The translations under genes were made by a program, and so were the position numbers. Below, piece after piece: positions 7,852-14,184 of a DNA stretch of 36,764 bases; position 1 is the first letter of the stretch, and the number at the start of each line of letters is the position of its first letter. This DNA is from a virus, in IMG/VR virus record IMGVR_UViG_3300028556_000026, positions 1 to 36,764 of that record; one strand, written 5' to 3'. The notes below the pieces were generated by a model. It was not told where the DNA came from and made no database searches. It was given only the letters and a program-made list of their open reading frames with translations.

Positions 7852-8199
7852 ATGGTTAAAAAAATAAGCACACTCATCACCACTTTTGGGAATGATATTT
7901 ATATAATAGATGGCAAGACCCCTGATCAAGTTCAGGATCTTATTGATGCCGGGGGTGACATGGTGCGAATGCCAAACGGCGCGCGCGTAAATAAAAAAAG
8001 CATCGCCACGATGCAGTCATACGAAGATTACGCTTTCCAAACAGATCAAAAAGTACGCCACAAAAAAGGTCAGTACTTACGCGGTGGAGAATGGAGTGAT
8101 CACAGTGGGCCGATTGGAGTGAGCGCAGGGTTGGAACGCATCACCGGGGAACTTAAAAATATAGCACTACCTGCAGGGCAGAAGAAATTACATGATTGA
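7852..8199 (+). CDS. Unknown early protein next to the initiator
   Basis: I do not recognise this 115-residue protein. It starts with a beta-hairpin-like segment (ISTLITTFGNDIYIIDGKTPDQV), then a V-R-M-P-N-G-A-R-V-N-K-K-S-I pattern suggesting a small nucleic-acid or ligand-binding domain, and ends in a basic, Gly-rich stretch. It is the first gene after the iterons, lies behind a strong promoter and the AAGTAACAAG leader motif, and overlaps the initiator gene by 8 nt. A role in replication control (copy number, or an initiator partner) is the simplest guess from position alone. Its stop is TGA. Confidence 0.6.
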   Translation: MVKKISTLITTFGNDIYIIDGKTPDQVQDLIDAGGDMVRMPNGARVNKKSIATMQSYEDYAFQTDQKVRHKKGQYLRGGEWSDHSGPIGVSAGLERITGELKNIALPAGQKKLHD

Positions 8200-8929
8200 G
8201 GAATTAAAAAAATCTTATTGGTCAGTGATACCGGCAGACGTTCGATACTGTAAAGAAGTGGCCGATGGCGCTAAACTTTTATATTCAGAGATCACCGCGC
8301 TATGCAATGAGAAAGGTTTTTGTTGGGCCGGGAATGATTATTTTGCAGAACTCTACGGAGTAGACAAGCGCACCATCTCCCGATGGATTACTGCGCTCGC
8401 GAATAAAGATTTTATATACATCGATCTCACAGGCGCTCGCCGTAAAATATTCCTGGCCCATAAATTCAACCCGGCCGAAGTGAGTCCTGAAGAAGCACCA
8501 AGTGAACCGATCGCTCCGACATCAGTCCAAAAAAAGAAGAAAGTGAACACACCAAAAAAAGAGGTCAAACCAAAATACAACAATGATGATTTATTCCTGG
8601 CCGAGTTGCTACTCTCAAAGGTCATCTACAACTTCCCACATTTTGAAAATAAAAAAATAAAGATTTCCGAGTGGGCTGATGATATACGCAAACTCCGGGA
8701 AATAGAAAAAGCGACCAAGGATCAGATCCAATTCATGATCACCTGGGTACACGGCGGGGAGATCCTGCAGGATGGAAAACCGCCCCGCGTATTTGCGCCC
8801 CATGACTTTTGGGCCAAGAACATCATGTCGGCCGGGAAACTTCGCAAGCAATGGATCGAAAACTTGGTGCCACAACTTCAGGAGTGGGCGAAGAAAACAC
8901 ACAAGAAGTCCACAGTCACGCAACTCTAG
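8192..8929 (+). CDS. Replication initiator / replisome-loading protein with N-terminal helix-turn-helix
   Basis: This 245-residue protein has the build of phage or plasmid replication initiators. Residues about 28-95 form a winged helix (GAKLLYSEITALCNEKGFCW...YGVDKRTISRWITALANKDFI), as in HTH_36 replication proteins. A lysine-rich linker follows (about residues 108-130). The C-terminal domain ends with FWAKNIMSAGKLRKQWIENL, a signature of DnaD/phage-O-like replisome organisers that recruit the helicase. Its gene overlaps the preceding one and lies 500 bp downstream of three iterons, which are its likely binding sites. No helicase loader or polymerase gene follows, so the host replisome is probably recruited. 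The domain call is solid; iteron binding is inferred. Confidence 0.8.
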   Translation: MIEELKKSYWSVIPADVRYCKEVADGAKLLYSEITALCNEKGFCWAGNDYFAELYGVDKRTISRWITALANKDFIYIDLTGARRKIFLAHKFNPAEVSPEEAPSEPIAPTSVQKKKKVNTPKKEVKPKYNNDDLFLAELLLSKVIYNFPHFENKKIKISEWADDIRKLREIEKATKDQIQFMITWVHGGEILQDGKPPRVFAPHDFWAKNIMSAGKLRKQWIENLVPQLQEWAKKTHKKSTVTQL

Positions 8930-8932
8930 CCA

Positions 8933-8961
8933 TTGTGTAAACCGGCACGTTTCGATATAAT
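8933..8961 (+). promoter_or_regulatory. Promoter of the small RNA
   Basis: TTGTGT (8933-8938), 17-bp spacer, TATAAT (8956-8961). It has a consensus -10 and a near-consensus -35. It starts 3 bp after the initiator stop codon and no ORF with a start signal follows for about 140 bp. Confidence 0.72.
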
Positions 8962-8966
8962 AAAGC

Positions 8967-9066
8967 CGGTACTCTTGGCACCATAACCAAAGTACTGCTT
9001 GTTGCTTAATTCTCTCCGCGAGAATTCTAGTGACCAAAGACCGCCCCTAAAAAGGTGGTTTTTGTT
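8967..9066 (+). ncRNA. Probable phage small RNA with three stem-loops
   Basis: From the predicted start near 8967, the RNA would fold into stem 1 GTACT-C-TTGG / CCAA-AGTAC (8969-8995, 9 bp with one bulged C, loop CACCATAA). Stem 2 is AATTCTC / GAGAATT (9008-9026, loop TCCGC). A terminator stem follows, ACCGCC / GGTGGT with a G-U pair (9040-9059), then TTTT. The length is about 100 nt. It has its own promoter and terminator and contains no ORF. Stem 1's loop and the unpaired CTTGTTGCTT are possible contact sites. It does not fold as a tRNA. No known RNA family is recognised; a copy-number, antisense or host-interacting RNA is possible given its place beside the initiator. Confidence 0.65.
9036..9066 (+). 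terminator. Terminator of the small RNA
   Basis: Stem 9036-9045 pairs with 9054-9063, including the core ACCGCC/GGTGGT and outer A-T pairs, followed by TTTTGTTTTG. Confidence 0.7.
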
Positions 9067-9075
9067 TTGTAGGTG

Positions 9076-9101
9076 TATAATTAATTTGAAAGGAGGTGAT
9101 C
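9076..9101 (+). promoter_or_regulatory. TATAAT box and exceptionally strong Shine-Dalgarno of the mini-ORF
   Basis: TATAAT lies at 9076-9081 with no clear -35. GAAAGGAGGTGATC (9088-9101) is the exact 14-nt complement of the 16S rRNA 3' tail GATCACCTCCTTTC. It lies 7 nt (from GGAGG) before ATG 9104. Almost no other gene in the genome has a Shine-Dalgarno. Confidence 0.7.
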
Positions 9102-9103
9102 TT

Positions 9104-9172
9104 ATGTTGTACTTTAAACAGCACCGTAAATGGTATTGCTATCGTAGACAGTATCGTCGAACCGGGAAGTAG
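9104..9172 (+). CDS. 22-residue highly basic aromatic mini-protein
   Basis: ATG 9104 to TAG 9172 encodes 22 residues with eight Lys/Arg (K5, R8, K9, R14, R15, R18, R19, K22), six aromatics (Y3, F4, W10, Y11, Y13, Y17) and no acidic residue. A perfect extended Shine-Dalgarno precedes it and a terminator follows 20 bp later, so it forms a free-standing mini-operon. The peptide could bind RNA, ribosomes or membranes (an antimicrobial-like composition). Alternatively the message itself may matter, by engaging 16S rRNA strongly. Function is unknown; the translation signal is the main evidence that it is real. Confidence 0.6.
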   Translation: MLYFKQHRKWYCYRRQYRRTGK

Positions 9173-9192
9173 CGGGAAACCGCAAAAGATTA

Positions 9193-9225
9193 GGGGGTGG
9201 GCTATGCTCATCCCCCTTTTTATTT
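9193..9225 (+). terminator. Terminator after the mini-ORF
   Basis: GGGGG-TGGGC (9193-9202), loop TAT, GCTCA-t-CCCCC (9206-9216) with one bulged T, then TTTTT. Confidence 0.78.
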
Positions 9226-9238
9226 ATCCACTTGTTTG

Positions 9239-9270
9239 CACTTTACTATTTTACAAGTAAAGTGTAAGAT
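9239..9270 (+). promoter_or_regulatory. Early promoter with embedded operator palindrome
   Basis: TTTACT (9242-9247), 17 bp, TAAGAT (9265-9270). CACTTTAC (9239-9246) and GTAAAGTG (9257-9264) are perfect inverted repeats covering the -35 and spacer, so a dimeric regulator could block polymerase. The promoter at 17186 is nearly identical. Confidence 0.72.
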
Positions 9271-9300
9271 ATATGTATTACTAGATAACAAGCAATTTTT

Positions 9301-9477
9301 ATGGAGCAAGAAAAAAATGATGAAGAAGTTTGCGAAACGTGCGGAGGTACCGGGGAAGTATCGGCTATGGAAGCCGTCTATCCTGGAGAGCCACACATGG
9401 CAGACGTTGGAACTCAACCTTGCCCGGATTGTTGCGGTGGCGACACCGAGGACGACTACAATCCCGATGACGAGTAA
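9301..9477 (+). CDS. Small acidic zinc-ribbon protein (CxxCGGTG...CPDCCG)
   Basis: ATG 9301 to TAA 9477 gives 58 residues. C11-x2-C14-GGTG and C41-x2-C44-CGG form two zinc-knuckle halves like the CxxCxGxG repeats of the DnaJ cysteine-rich region, so one zinc is likely bound. About a quarter of residues are acidic, and the C-terminus is almost all Asp/Glu. It is the first gene behind the palindromic early promoter, with AGATAACAAGC 7 nt before the start. A longer ORF in another frame (9197-9481) overlaps it but lacks start signals and protein-like composition. Possible roles are a transcription or nuclease modulator, or a DNA mimic. Function is not known. Confidence 0.7.
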   Translation: MEQEKNDEEVCETCGGTGEVSAMEAVYPGEPHMADVGTQPCPDCCGGDTEDDYNPDDE

Positions 9478-9490
9478 TTAAAAAATAGTT

Positions 9491-9727
9491 ATGAAAAAAA
9501 TTAACCCTGAAAAGTTTTATACCCCGAAAGATATCATTGGCCTTGGGATAATGACGGCATCAACGCCGGATACCAAACGTCAGATGCTTCTTCGGTTGAT
9601 CCGACAGAAAAGGATCACTGCTACAAATCTTGGTGGCGATAAAAAGCCCCGATACGTTGTACAGGGTAAGCACCTCACCGACTACATGACCACGCAAATG
9701 AAGCCGGGAGAGATATCAAAAAAATAG
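9491..9727 (+). CDS. Small helix-turn-helix DNA-binding protein (excisionase/MerR-like)
   Basis: This 78-residue protein has the pattern of HTH_17-type excisionase-like domains: FYTPKDIIGLGIM (first helix and turn), then TKRQMLLRLIRQKRITATNLGGDKKPRYVVQGKHLTDYM. The recognition region is followed by a beta wing and a helix that starts with the typical YVV.G..L..YM pattern. With no integrase in the genome, an excision role is unlikely, so it is a candidate transcription regulator, perhaps of the palindromic early promoters. It starts 13 nt after the zinc-ribbon gene in the same transcript. Confidence 0.75.
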   Translation: MKKINPEKFYTPKDIIGLGIMTASTPDTKRQMLLRLIRQKRITATNLGGDKKPRYVVQGKHLTDYMTTQMKPGEISKK

Positions 9728-9765
9728 CGCGGAATTATTCACTAAGTAACAAGCACAAAAATTAT

Positions 9766-10443
9766 ATGGCACAAGAAGAAAAAGTTGAAATCAAAAGCAT
9801 TGAAGTTATACAAACCGAACTCCTACCGCTACAAACGGAAGTTGTGACGTTTAAGGATCAGGCTGAGAAAATGATCATCAAGACTGACGCGGATTACGAA
9901 GTAGCGAACAATCTGGCCGGAGTTGTAAATAGCAAAGGCAAGTCTATCGACACAATGCGTAAATTCCTAGTCGGCCCACTCAACGCGCACGTGGATAGCA
10001 TTAATGCTATCTTCATGCCCCAGGTAAAAGAAGCCGATGCGATCGTGAAAACGATCAAGGCAAAGATGGGTGCGTACTTTGACGAAAAAGAAACGGCCAG
10101 ATTGAAAGAAGAAAAGCGCCTGCAGGATATCCGCGACAAAGCAGATGCGAAACGCGCTGAAGCCGGAAAAGAAGCCATCGCCGAGCCTGTACGTGAAGTT
10201 GCGCCGGTAGCAAAGACGGTGGTCACAGCAGTTGGTAAGTCATCAATTCGCAAGACCTGGGAACACGAGATTGTCAGTATCGATCAACTTCCTGAAGACA
10301 TCAAAAAGTTAGTATTCGCTGAAGCATACCGCAAAGGCATCATAGCCACGATCGTACAGAAAATGGTTGATGCCGGAGTACGCGATATGACCGGCGTACG
10401 CATATACGAGAAGTCCAACGTAGTACTCGGCAAGGGTAAATAG
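9766..10443 (+). CDS. Phage recombination-associated coiled-coil protein
   Basis: This 225-residue protein resembles phage proteins usually encoded just before RecT/ERF annealing proteins. The N-terminal about 120 residues are helical and charged (a coiled coil with KEEKRLQDIRDKADAKRAEA). The C-terminus has the hallmark IRKTWEHEIVSIDQLPEDIKKLV...VRDMTGVRIYEKSNV, matching the common W-x-x-x-V-x-x-x-x-x-L-P...GV-x-x-Y pattern. Its exact role is not known in any phage; association with single-strand annealing is inferred from gene order. The leader motif AAGTAACAAGC lies 11 nt before ATG although no obvious -35/-10 pair precedes it. Confidence 0.65.
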   Translation: MAQEEKVEIKSIEVIQTELLPLQTEVVTFKDQAEKMIIKTDADYEVANNLAGVVNSKGKSIDTMRKFLVGPLNAHVDSINAIFMPQVKEADAIVKTIKAKMGAYFDEKETARLKEEKRLQDIRDKADAKRAEAGKEAIAEPVREVAPVAKTVVTAVGKSSIRKTWEHEIVSIDQLPEDIKKLVFAEAYRKGIIATIVQKMVDAGVRDMTGVRIYEKSNVVLGKGK

Positions 10444-10469
10444 TTATCCCCTGGCCGGAAGTTTTACAC

Positions 10470-10498
10470 TTTACTATTTCATTATAAAGGAGTAAAAT
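10470..10498 (+). promoter_or_regulatory. Early promoter of the recombination genes
   Basis: TTTACT (10470-10475), 17 bp, TAAAAT (10493-10498). TTACACTTTACT and AGTAAAATGTAA form a looser palindrome with a 15-bp spacer. The leader carries AAGTAACAAGC at 10515-10525, 10 nt before the recT start. Confidence 0.72.
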
Positions 10499-10535
10499 GT
10501 AAGTATTATAAATTAAGTAACAAGCAAATATATTT

Positions 10536-11399
10536 ATGGCAGAAATTAAAAAAAGTTTGAAAGAGGAGATCGTACTATTGCTCACCGAGGACATCGGAAA
10601 ACCGGAGTTCAAGGGCCTATGTACGGCTCAAAATATCGATGTATTCGCATCGTATTGTCAGCGCCTGCTTATTGAAAAAGACAAGCAGGGAAAAGAAAAA
10701 AACCCATGGATGAAACTCAAGACGGCCGAAGCGCTGTCCGAGTTATTCCGCCGAGTATCTACAGAGGGCTTGGTGTTTGATGGTAAGCACATCACACTCC
10801 AAAACATAGGCATCAGTTACGACTATGTTGCATATAAAAATAAGATGCTCCTAGCATACCCGGAGAGTAAGATCGATATGGATGTAGTCAAAGAGGGCGA
10901 CACATTTACGGCCGGAAAGGAAAACGGCATGGTGGTGTATAAGCACTTGATAAAAGATGCGCTTCAGTCAGCAGATGCAAAGACGATCACCGGCGCATAC
11001 TGCGTACTCACAAACAAGCGCGGATCATTCCTAACTGTTCTCAGTAAAGAAGACATCCAAAAACACAAAAAGGTGGCCAAGACTTCCATGATTTGGGATG
11101 CCTGGTTTAAAGAAATGGTACTCAAGACGGTTTTGAAAAAGGCCTGTAAGTATCACTTCGATGATATCTTCGAGGGAATGAATGAGATCGACAACGAGCA
11201 AATAGATCTCTCGCACGTAACCGTTCTTGATGATATAGAGCCATCAAAAGTTGCCGAGGTAATTAAAAACATAGAGGGCTATACGGTACTCGCAGAACTC
11301 CAGGCCTACTATAAGGGCCTTGCACCGGAGTTTATAAAAAACGATGACGTATTCGAGGCCTATAACGCTCAAAAGGAAATATGCAAACCTACGAAATAA
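10536..11399 (+). CDS. recT: RecT-family single-strand annealing protein
   Basis: The 287-residue protein matches RecT recombinases, which coat single-stranded DNA and anneal it to complementary strands. Signature parts are LKTAEALSELFRRVSTEGL near the N-terminus, GAYCVLTNKRGSFLTVLSKEDIQKHKKVAKTS in the middle (about residues 150-180) and IWDAWFKEMVLKTVLKKACKYHF (about residues 185-207), where W...M..KT.LK is strongly conserved in the family. The nuclease partner (YqaJ type) follows with a 19-nt overlap and SSB after that, a complete phage recombination unit. It has its own promoter and the leader motif. Such systems repair and concatenate phage DNA during replication. Confidence 0.88.
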   Translation: MAEIKKSLKEEIVLLLTEDIGKPEFKGLCTAQNIDVFASYCQRLLIEKDKQGKEKNPWMKLKTAEALSELFRRVSTEGLVFDGKHITLQNIGISYDYVAYKNKMLLAYPESKIDMDVVKEGDTFTAGKENGMVVYKHLIKDALQSADAKTITGAYCVLTNKRGSFLTVLSKEDIQKHKKVAKTSMIWDAWFKEMVLKTVLKKACKYHFDDIFEGMNEIDNEQIDLSHVTVLDDIEPSKVAEVIKNIEGYTVLAELQAYYKGLAPEFIKNDDVFEAYNAQKEICKPTK

Positions 11400-12004
11400 T
11401 CGAGGGCGAGCAAAAAACCGATGAATGGCAAAGACTCCGCGAGGGAGTAGCAGTCACCGGATCCAACGCTAAAAAGGTTAAAGGTACCGGCAACGCCTAC
11501 CTTTACGAAACCCTGGCCAAGATGACCACGGTGCGACCTGAAAAGGAAGCATACGGCGAGCATATTGATCGCGGTAACGAGTTGGAGCCGGAAGCACGCA
11601 AGGCCTACGAAAAAGCAACCGGCCAAAAGGTGCGCGAAGTTTCATTCATTCGCAACGACCGATACGGCATCTCGCCTGACGGACTAGTGATGAAAAACAA
11701 AACGCAGATCAAGAAGTTGATCGAGTGTAAGGCCCCGGATACGAACAACCACATCCGATACCTGATCGAAAATACGAAGAAGGCCCCGGCAGAACACATG
11801 GATCAGATCATTCACGGCTTCATAGTTTGTGATGACGTAGATGAGATTGATTTTGTATCGTACTGCCCAGTGTTCAAATTCAAACCGCTTTTGATCGTAA
11901 CCGTACGCCGTATGGATGTCATGGTTGAGATCGCAAGCACAAAGATCCAATATCAAAAGTTCGTCGAGAAATTGGATAAACATTACTCAGATTTAATTTT
12001 ATAA
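11381..12004 (+). CDS. YqaJ-like recombination exonuclease
   Basis: This 207-residue nuclease belongs to the YqaJ/lambda-Exo fold (PD-(D/E)XK). Visible motifs are KTDEWQRLREGVAVTGS (about residues 11-27), the GNELEPEARKAYEKATG helix with its conserved glutamate, YGISPDGLV (D at about residue 100) and LIECKAP (E and K at about 114 and 116), which together form the metal site. It would resect double-stranded ends 5' to 3' to give single strands for RecT. The start overlaps recT by 19 nt, and AAGGAA upstream is one of the few SD-like sites in the genome. SSB follows 2 nt downstream. Confidence 0.92.
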   Translation: MQTYEIIEGEQKTDEWQRLREGVAVTGSNAKKVKGTGNAYLYETLAKMTTVRPEKEAYGEHIDRGNELEPEARKAYEKATGQKVREVSFIRNDRYGISPDGLVMKNKTQIKKLIECKAPDTNNHIRYLIENTKKAPAEHMDQIIHGFIVCDDVDEIDFVSYCPVFKFKPLLIVTVRRMDVMVEIASTKIQYQKFVEKLDKHYSDLIL

Positions 12005-12006
12005 AT

Positions 12007-12450
12007 ATGTATTTAAATAAAGTTCAACTAATAGGAAACCTGACCCGCGACCCGGAATTGAAATCAACCCCATCGGGCGCAAAGGTCTGCTCATTCTCTC
12101 TAGCCACAAATGAGACATTCAAAGATGCCCAGGGGCAGAAAAAAGAAACGGTGGAGTTTCACAACATCGTAGTTTGGGGAAAGACCGCCGAGAACGTAGC
12201 GCAGTATATGAAAAAGGGATCGCAGATCTACATAGAGGGTAAACTGCAAACCCGATCATGGGATAAAGACGGTGTGAAGCATTACCGCACCGAAATAAAC
12301 GCCCTGCACGTACAGTTTGGCCACAAGCCTAGCGGTACCGCTTCAGTAAGCGCTCCGGCCCACACAGAGGCACCAGGGGGCGAAGACCAGGGCCTAGATA
12401 CGATCGAGTATCCAGGTGGCGGTGACGGAATGGAAGACATCCCTTTTTAA
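12007..12450 (+). CDS. ssb: Single-stranded DNA-binding protein
   Basis: This 147-residue SSB has an OB fold at residues 1-105 (MYLNKVQLIGNLTRDPE, FSLATNE, EFHNIVVWGKTAENVAQYMKKGS, YIEGKLQTRSW). A flexible Gly/Pro-rich tail and an acidic tip, MEDIPF, follow; the tip is the standard contact for host replication and repair proteins. It protects single strands during replication and works with RecT and the exonuclease encoded just before it. The MYLNK start and overall wording resemble SSBs I associate with Patescibacteria, which is one of the few host hints in the window. Confidence 0.97.
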   Translation: MYLNKVQLIGNLTRDPELKSTPSGAKVCSFSLATNETFKDAQGQKKETVEFHNIVVWGKTAENVAQYMKKGSQIYIEGKLQTRSWDKDGVKHYRTEINALHVQFGHKPSGTASVSAPAHTEAPGGEDQGLDTIEYPGGGDGMEDIPF

Positions 12451-12453
12451 GCC

Positions 12454-12798
12454 ATGAATAAGAAAAAGATCACACAAAAAGAAGCAATCTTTTATACGCT
12501 ATACCAAGCGTTCAAGGAAACGCCTGGCGAGTATATCCCGGTCTTTAAATTCATGGGTGAGGTGTACGCCAAAGAGGTGGGCCTATGGGGATATGTAAGC
12601 CACGAATGCTCGGCGCGCGCATCAGAGATCAAGAGTTCAAACCCGCACCTGATAGAAAGCATCACGATCACCGGGAAGAGTGGAGCCAAGTATTACGGCT
12701 ATCGCATCAACCCGAACACAGAAAAAGGAACGCTACCCGATCAGTCGCTCGTAGCCTTCTATAATAAAATAAAGCGTCAGCGCGAATTGCTACCATGA
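12454..12798 (+). CDS. Unknown protein with winged-helix-like pattern
   Basis: This 114-residue protein is basic, with the order KITQKEAIFYTLYQAFKETPGEYIPVFKFMGEV, then VSHECSARASEIKSSNPHLIESITITGKSGAKYYGYRI. That reads as helices followed by a strand-turn-strand wing, as in small DNA-binding winged helices of phages and mobile elements, in which an ARASEI-x-x-x-N-P helix precedes a GYRI strand. It lies between ssb and an unknown gene, 3 nt after the ssb stop, and its TGA stop overlaps the next start (ATGA). A role in recombination or replication is suggested only by context. Confidence 0.55.
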   Translation: MNKKKITQKEAIFYTLYQAFKETPGEYIPVFKFMGEVYAKEVGLWGYVSHECSARASEIKSSNPHLIESITITGKSGAKYYGYRINPNTEKGTLPDQSLVAFYNKIKRQRELLP

Positions 12799-13388
12799 TA
12801 TTAAAAAATATTGTAAAAAGTTTATTCTTTCTTGACCGCGATACGGATGTGAATGAATTGGCCGAGGAAATCTTACGCCAAAAGCGAGCCGAGATCATCG
12901 TCTTTCTTCAGCGCCAACATGAACGCCTGCAGGAAAAGGATGCCGGAGAATATTTCACGGTAGAAGATGTGCTTAAGTTGAAAGAGGGGGAGTTAGAGAG
13001 GATGCAACGTTTCTTCAGGGGCGCAGTTGTTCCGTACTATGTGCGACAAAAATATGATATTTGGAGCGAGGGTATAGAGTCCGAAGCCCTCACAAAAGGC
13101 ACCGAAGAGATCAAGCGGGCCGTTGGTTTCCTGAAGTACGATAGCACCGGCCACATCACCCAGGAAGTAAACTCTATGACTACGTTTGAAAGGACAAAGG
13201 ATCTAAATGAATTCTTGAATATGATCCAGGCCGTATGCTTTGATGACGAGGCCTTCATATTCCCGGACTCGGAGTACTTCCGCAAATTAGAAAAAGAAAA
13301 AGGCAGGCATGGAGCGCAACGTCAAACGTTCCTTGAACTGTACGAGAAAGTTAAAAACCGACATTATAAACGTGAAATAATTAGTTAA
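12795..13388 (+). CDS. Unknown protein in the recombination operon, faint NinB-like pattern
   Basis: This 197-residue protein is not clearly recognised. The middle has ELERMQRFFRGAVVPYYVRQKY and the C-terminal half has STGHITQEVNSMTTFERTKDLNEFLNMIQAVCFDDEAFIFPDSE. The order (a helix with F-x-G-x-V-x-P, then a Thr-rich stretch, then a helix ending in a short 'F-P-D' element) faintly recalls NinB/Orf recombination mediators, and a NinG-like protein is encoded 2 kb downstream. The match is weak. It overlaps the preceding gene by 4 nt (ATGA) and so is co-translated. Confidence 0.5.
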   Translation: MILKNIVKSLFFLDRDTDVNELAEEILRQKRAEIIVFLQRQHERLQEKDAGEYFTVEDVLKLKEGELERMQRFFRGAVVPYYVRQKYDIWSEGIESEALTKGTEEIKRAVGFLKYDSTGHITQEVNSMTTFERTKDLNEFLNMIQAVCFDDEAFIFPDSEYFRKLEKEKGRHGAQRQTFLELYEKVKNRHYKREIIS

Positions 13389-13393
13389 TTTTT

Positions 13394-13909
13394 ATGGCAA
13401 AAAATACAAAAAAGAAAAAGGATCTATTACCAAGTTTGAAAGAGGTGGCCGAGATGTCGCTCGCTATCGTGGCCAAGTTTTCGATCGTAGAGATCAAAAT
13501 GAAAAACGACTGGCGATGGAAAGTGAAGATGCTCGTACACACACAACTACCGAAGACGTACCATGATTATGCGATCAAATTGGAGTTTGATGATCGACCA
13601 TTCCTGAAGACGATCGAGCAGTTGGAAAAAGAAGTCAAAGACCTAACGGCCAACCCTACCTTGCTCCCTGATGTTGATCGTAAAAGCATGAAGCAACTCG
13701 ATCAGAAAATAGCGGACACAAAAAAGGATATGAATAAATTACGAGCCGAGTGTGTAGACATTGAATTTGTAACGCAGTCAGAGGAGATCAAATATAAAGA
13801 CGGCGACACTTCCTTACTATTCAAAGTCCAAGATACAGTCGTACAGCCACTCAACGCGCAAAAGTTCCGCTTGGGCGATTACCGGGCCGTGCTAGATCCT
13901 ATTATTTAA
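13394..13909 (+). CDS. Unknown lysine-rich coiled-coil protein
   Basis: This 171-residue protein begins with a very basic tail (MAKNTKKKKD) and has two probable beta-rich parts (IVEIKMKNDWRWKVKMLVHTQLP and IEFVTQSEEIKYKDGDTSLLFKVQDTVVQPLNAQKFRLGDYRAVL). They flank a helical coiled coil (about residues 70-120, LKTIEQLEKEVKDL...LDQKIADTKKDMNKLRAE). I do not recognise the family. It sits in the recombination/replication operon, 5 nt after the preceding gene, with the A/T-rich pre-ATG context common in this genome. A DNA-associated structural or accessory role is a guess. Confidence 0.5.
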   Translation: MAKNTKKKKDLLPSLKEVAEMSLAIVAKFSIVEIKMKNDWRWKVKMLVHTQLPKTYHDYAIKLEFDDRPFLKTIEQLEKEVKDLTANPTLLPDVDRKSMKQLDQKIADTKKDMNKLRAECVDIEFVTQSEEIKYKDGDTSLLFKVQDTVVQPLNAQKFRLGDYRAVLDPII

Positions 13910-13923
13910 TTTAATTTTTACTT

Positions 13924-14184
13924 ATGACAAACCCACTATATTTTTTTAGAAATCCAACAATACGCGCAAAATTAGTTAACGGCGGTAAGCAAGTGAAAGT
14001 CGCACTGATCAATACAACGGCCGAGCAAACGATGATCATCTTATTCCTGGCCATCTCGCAGATAGCGCGCCAACTTCGCATGGAGCCACGCCAGTTAATG
14101 AATAGGATCATTGATCTAGACAAGACGATTATTAAAACAAAAAAGGTGGAAGAGCGCACCGAGAAATACGGCCATAAAAACTAA
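13924..14184 (+). CDS. Small unknown protein before the SF2 helicase
   Basis: This is an 86-residue basic protein. A short beta start (FFRNPTIRAKLVNGGKQVKVALINTT) is followed by two helices (EQTMIILFLAISQIARQLRMEPRQLMNRIIDLDKTIIK). There is no motif I can name. Its stop codon overlaps the helicase start (TAATG), so the two proteins are made together and this one might be a helicase partner. The hydrophobic stretch IILFLAISQIA is too short and interrupted for a confident membrane segment. Confidence 0.5.
   Translation: MTNPLYFFRNPTIRAKLVNGGKQVKVALINTTAEQTMIILFLAISQIARQLRMEPRQLMNRIIDLDKTIIKTKKVEERTEKYGHKN

Noticed and set aside
8965-9036. tRNA-like stretch between the initiator and the mini-ORF, ending near CCA
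   Set aside because: No acceptor pairing, no TTC-loop consensus and no anticodon arm in the right place. The segment folds better as two separate hairpins of a small RNA.
9197-9481. 94-codon + strand ORF overlapping the zinc-ribbon gene
   Set aside because: It begins inside the terminator, crosses the promoter, and has poor protein composition. The 58-codon ORF from 9301 has the leader motif and paired cysteines.
9491-9727. Excisionase, implying an integrase and a lysogenic attachment site
   Set aside because: No integrase or att-like repeat is present; the helix-turn-helix protein is more simply a regulator.
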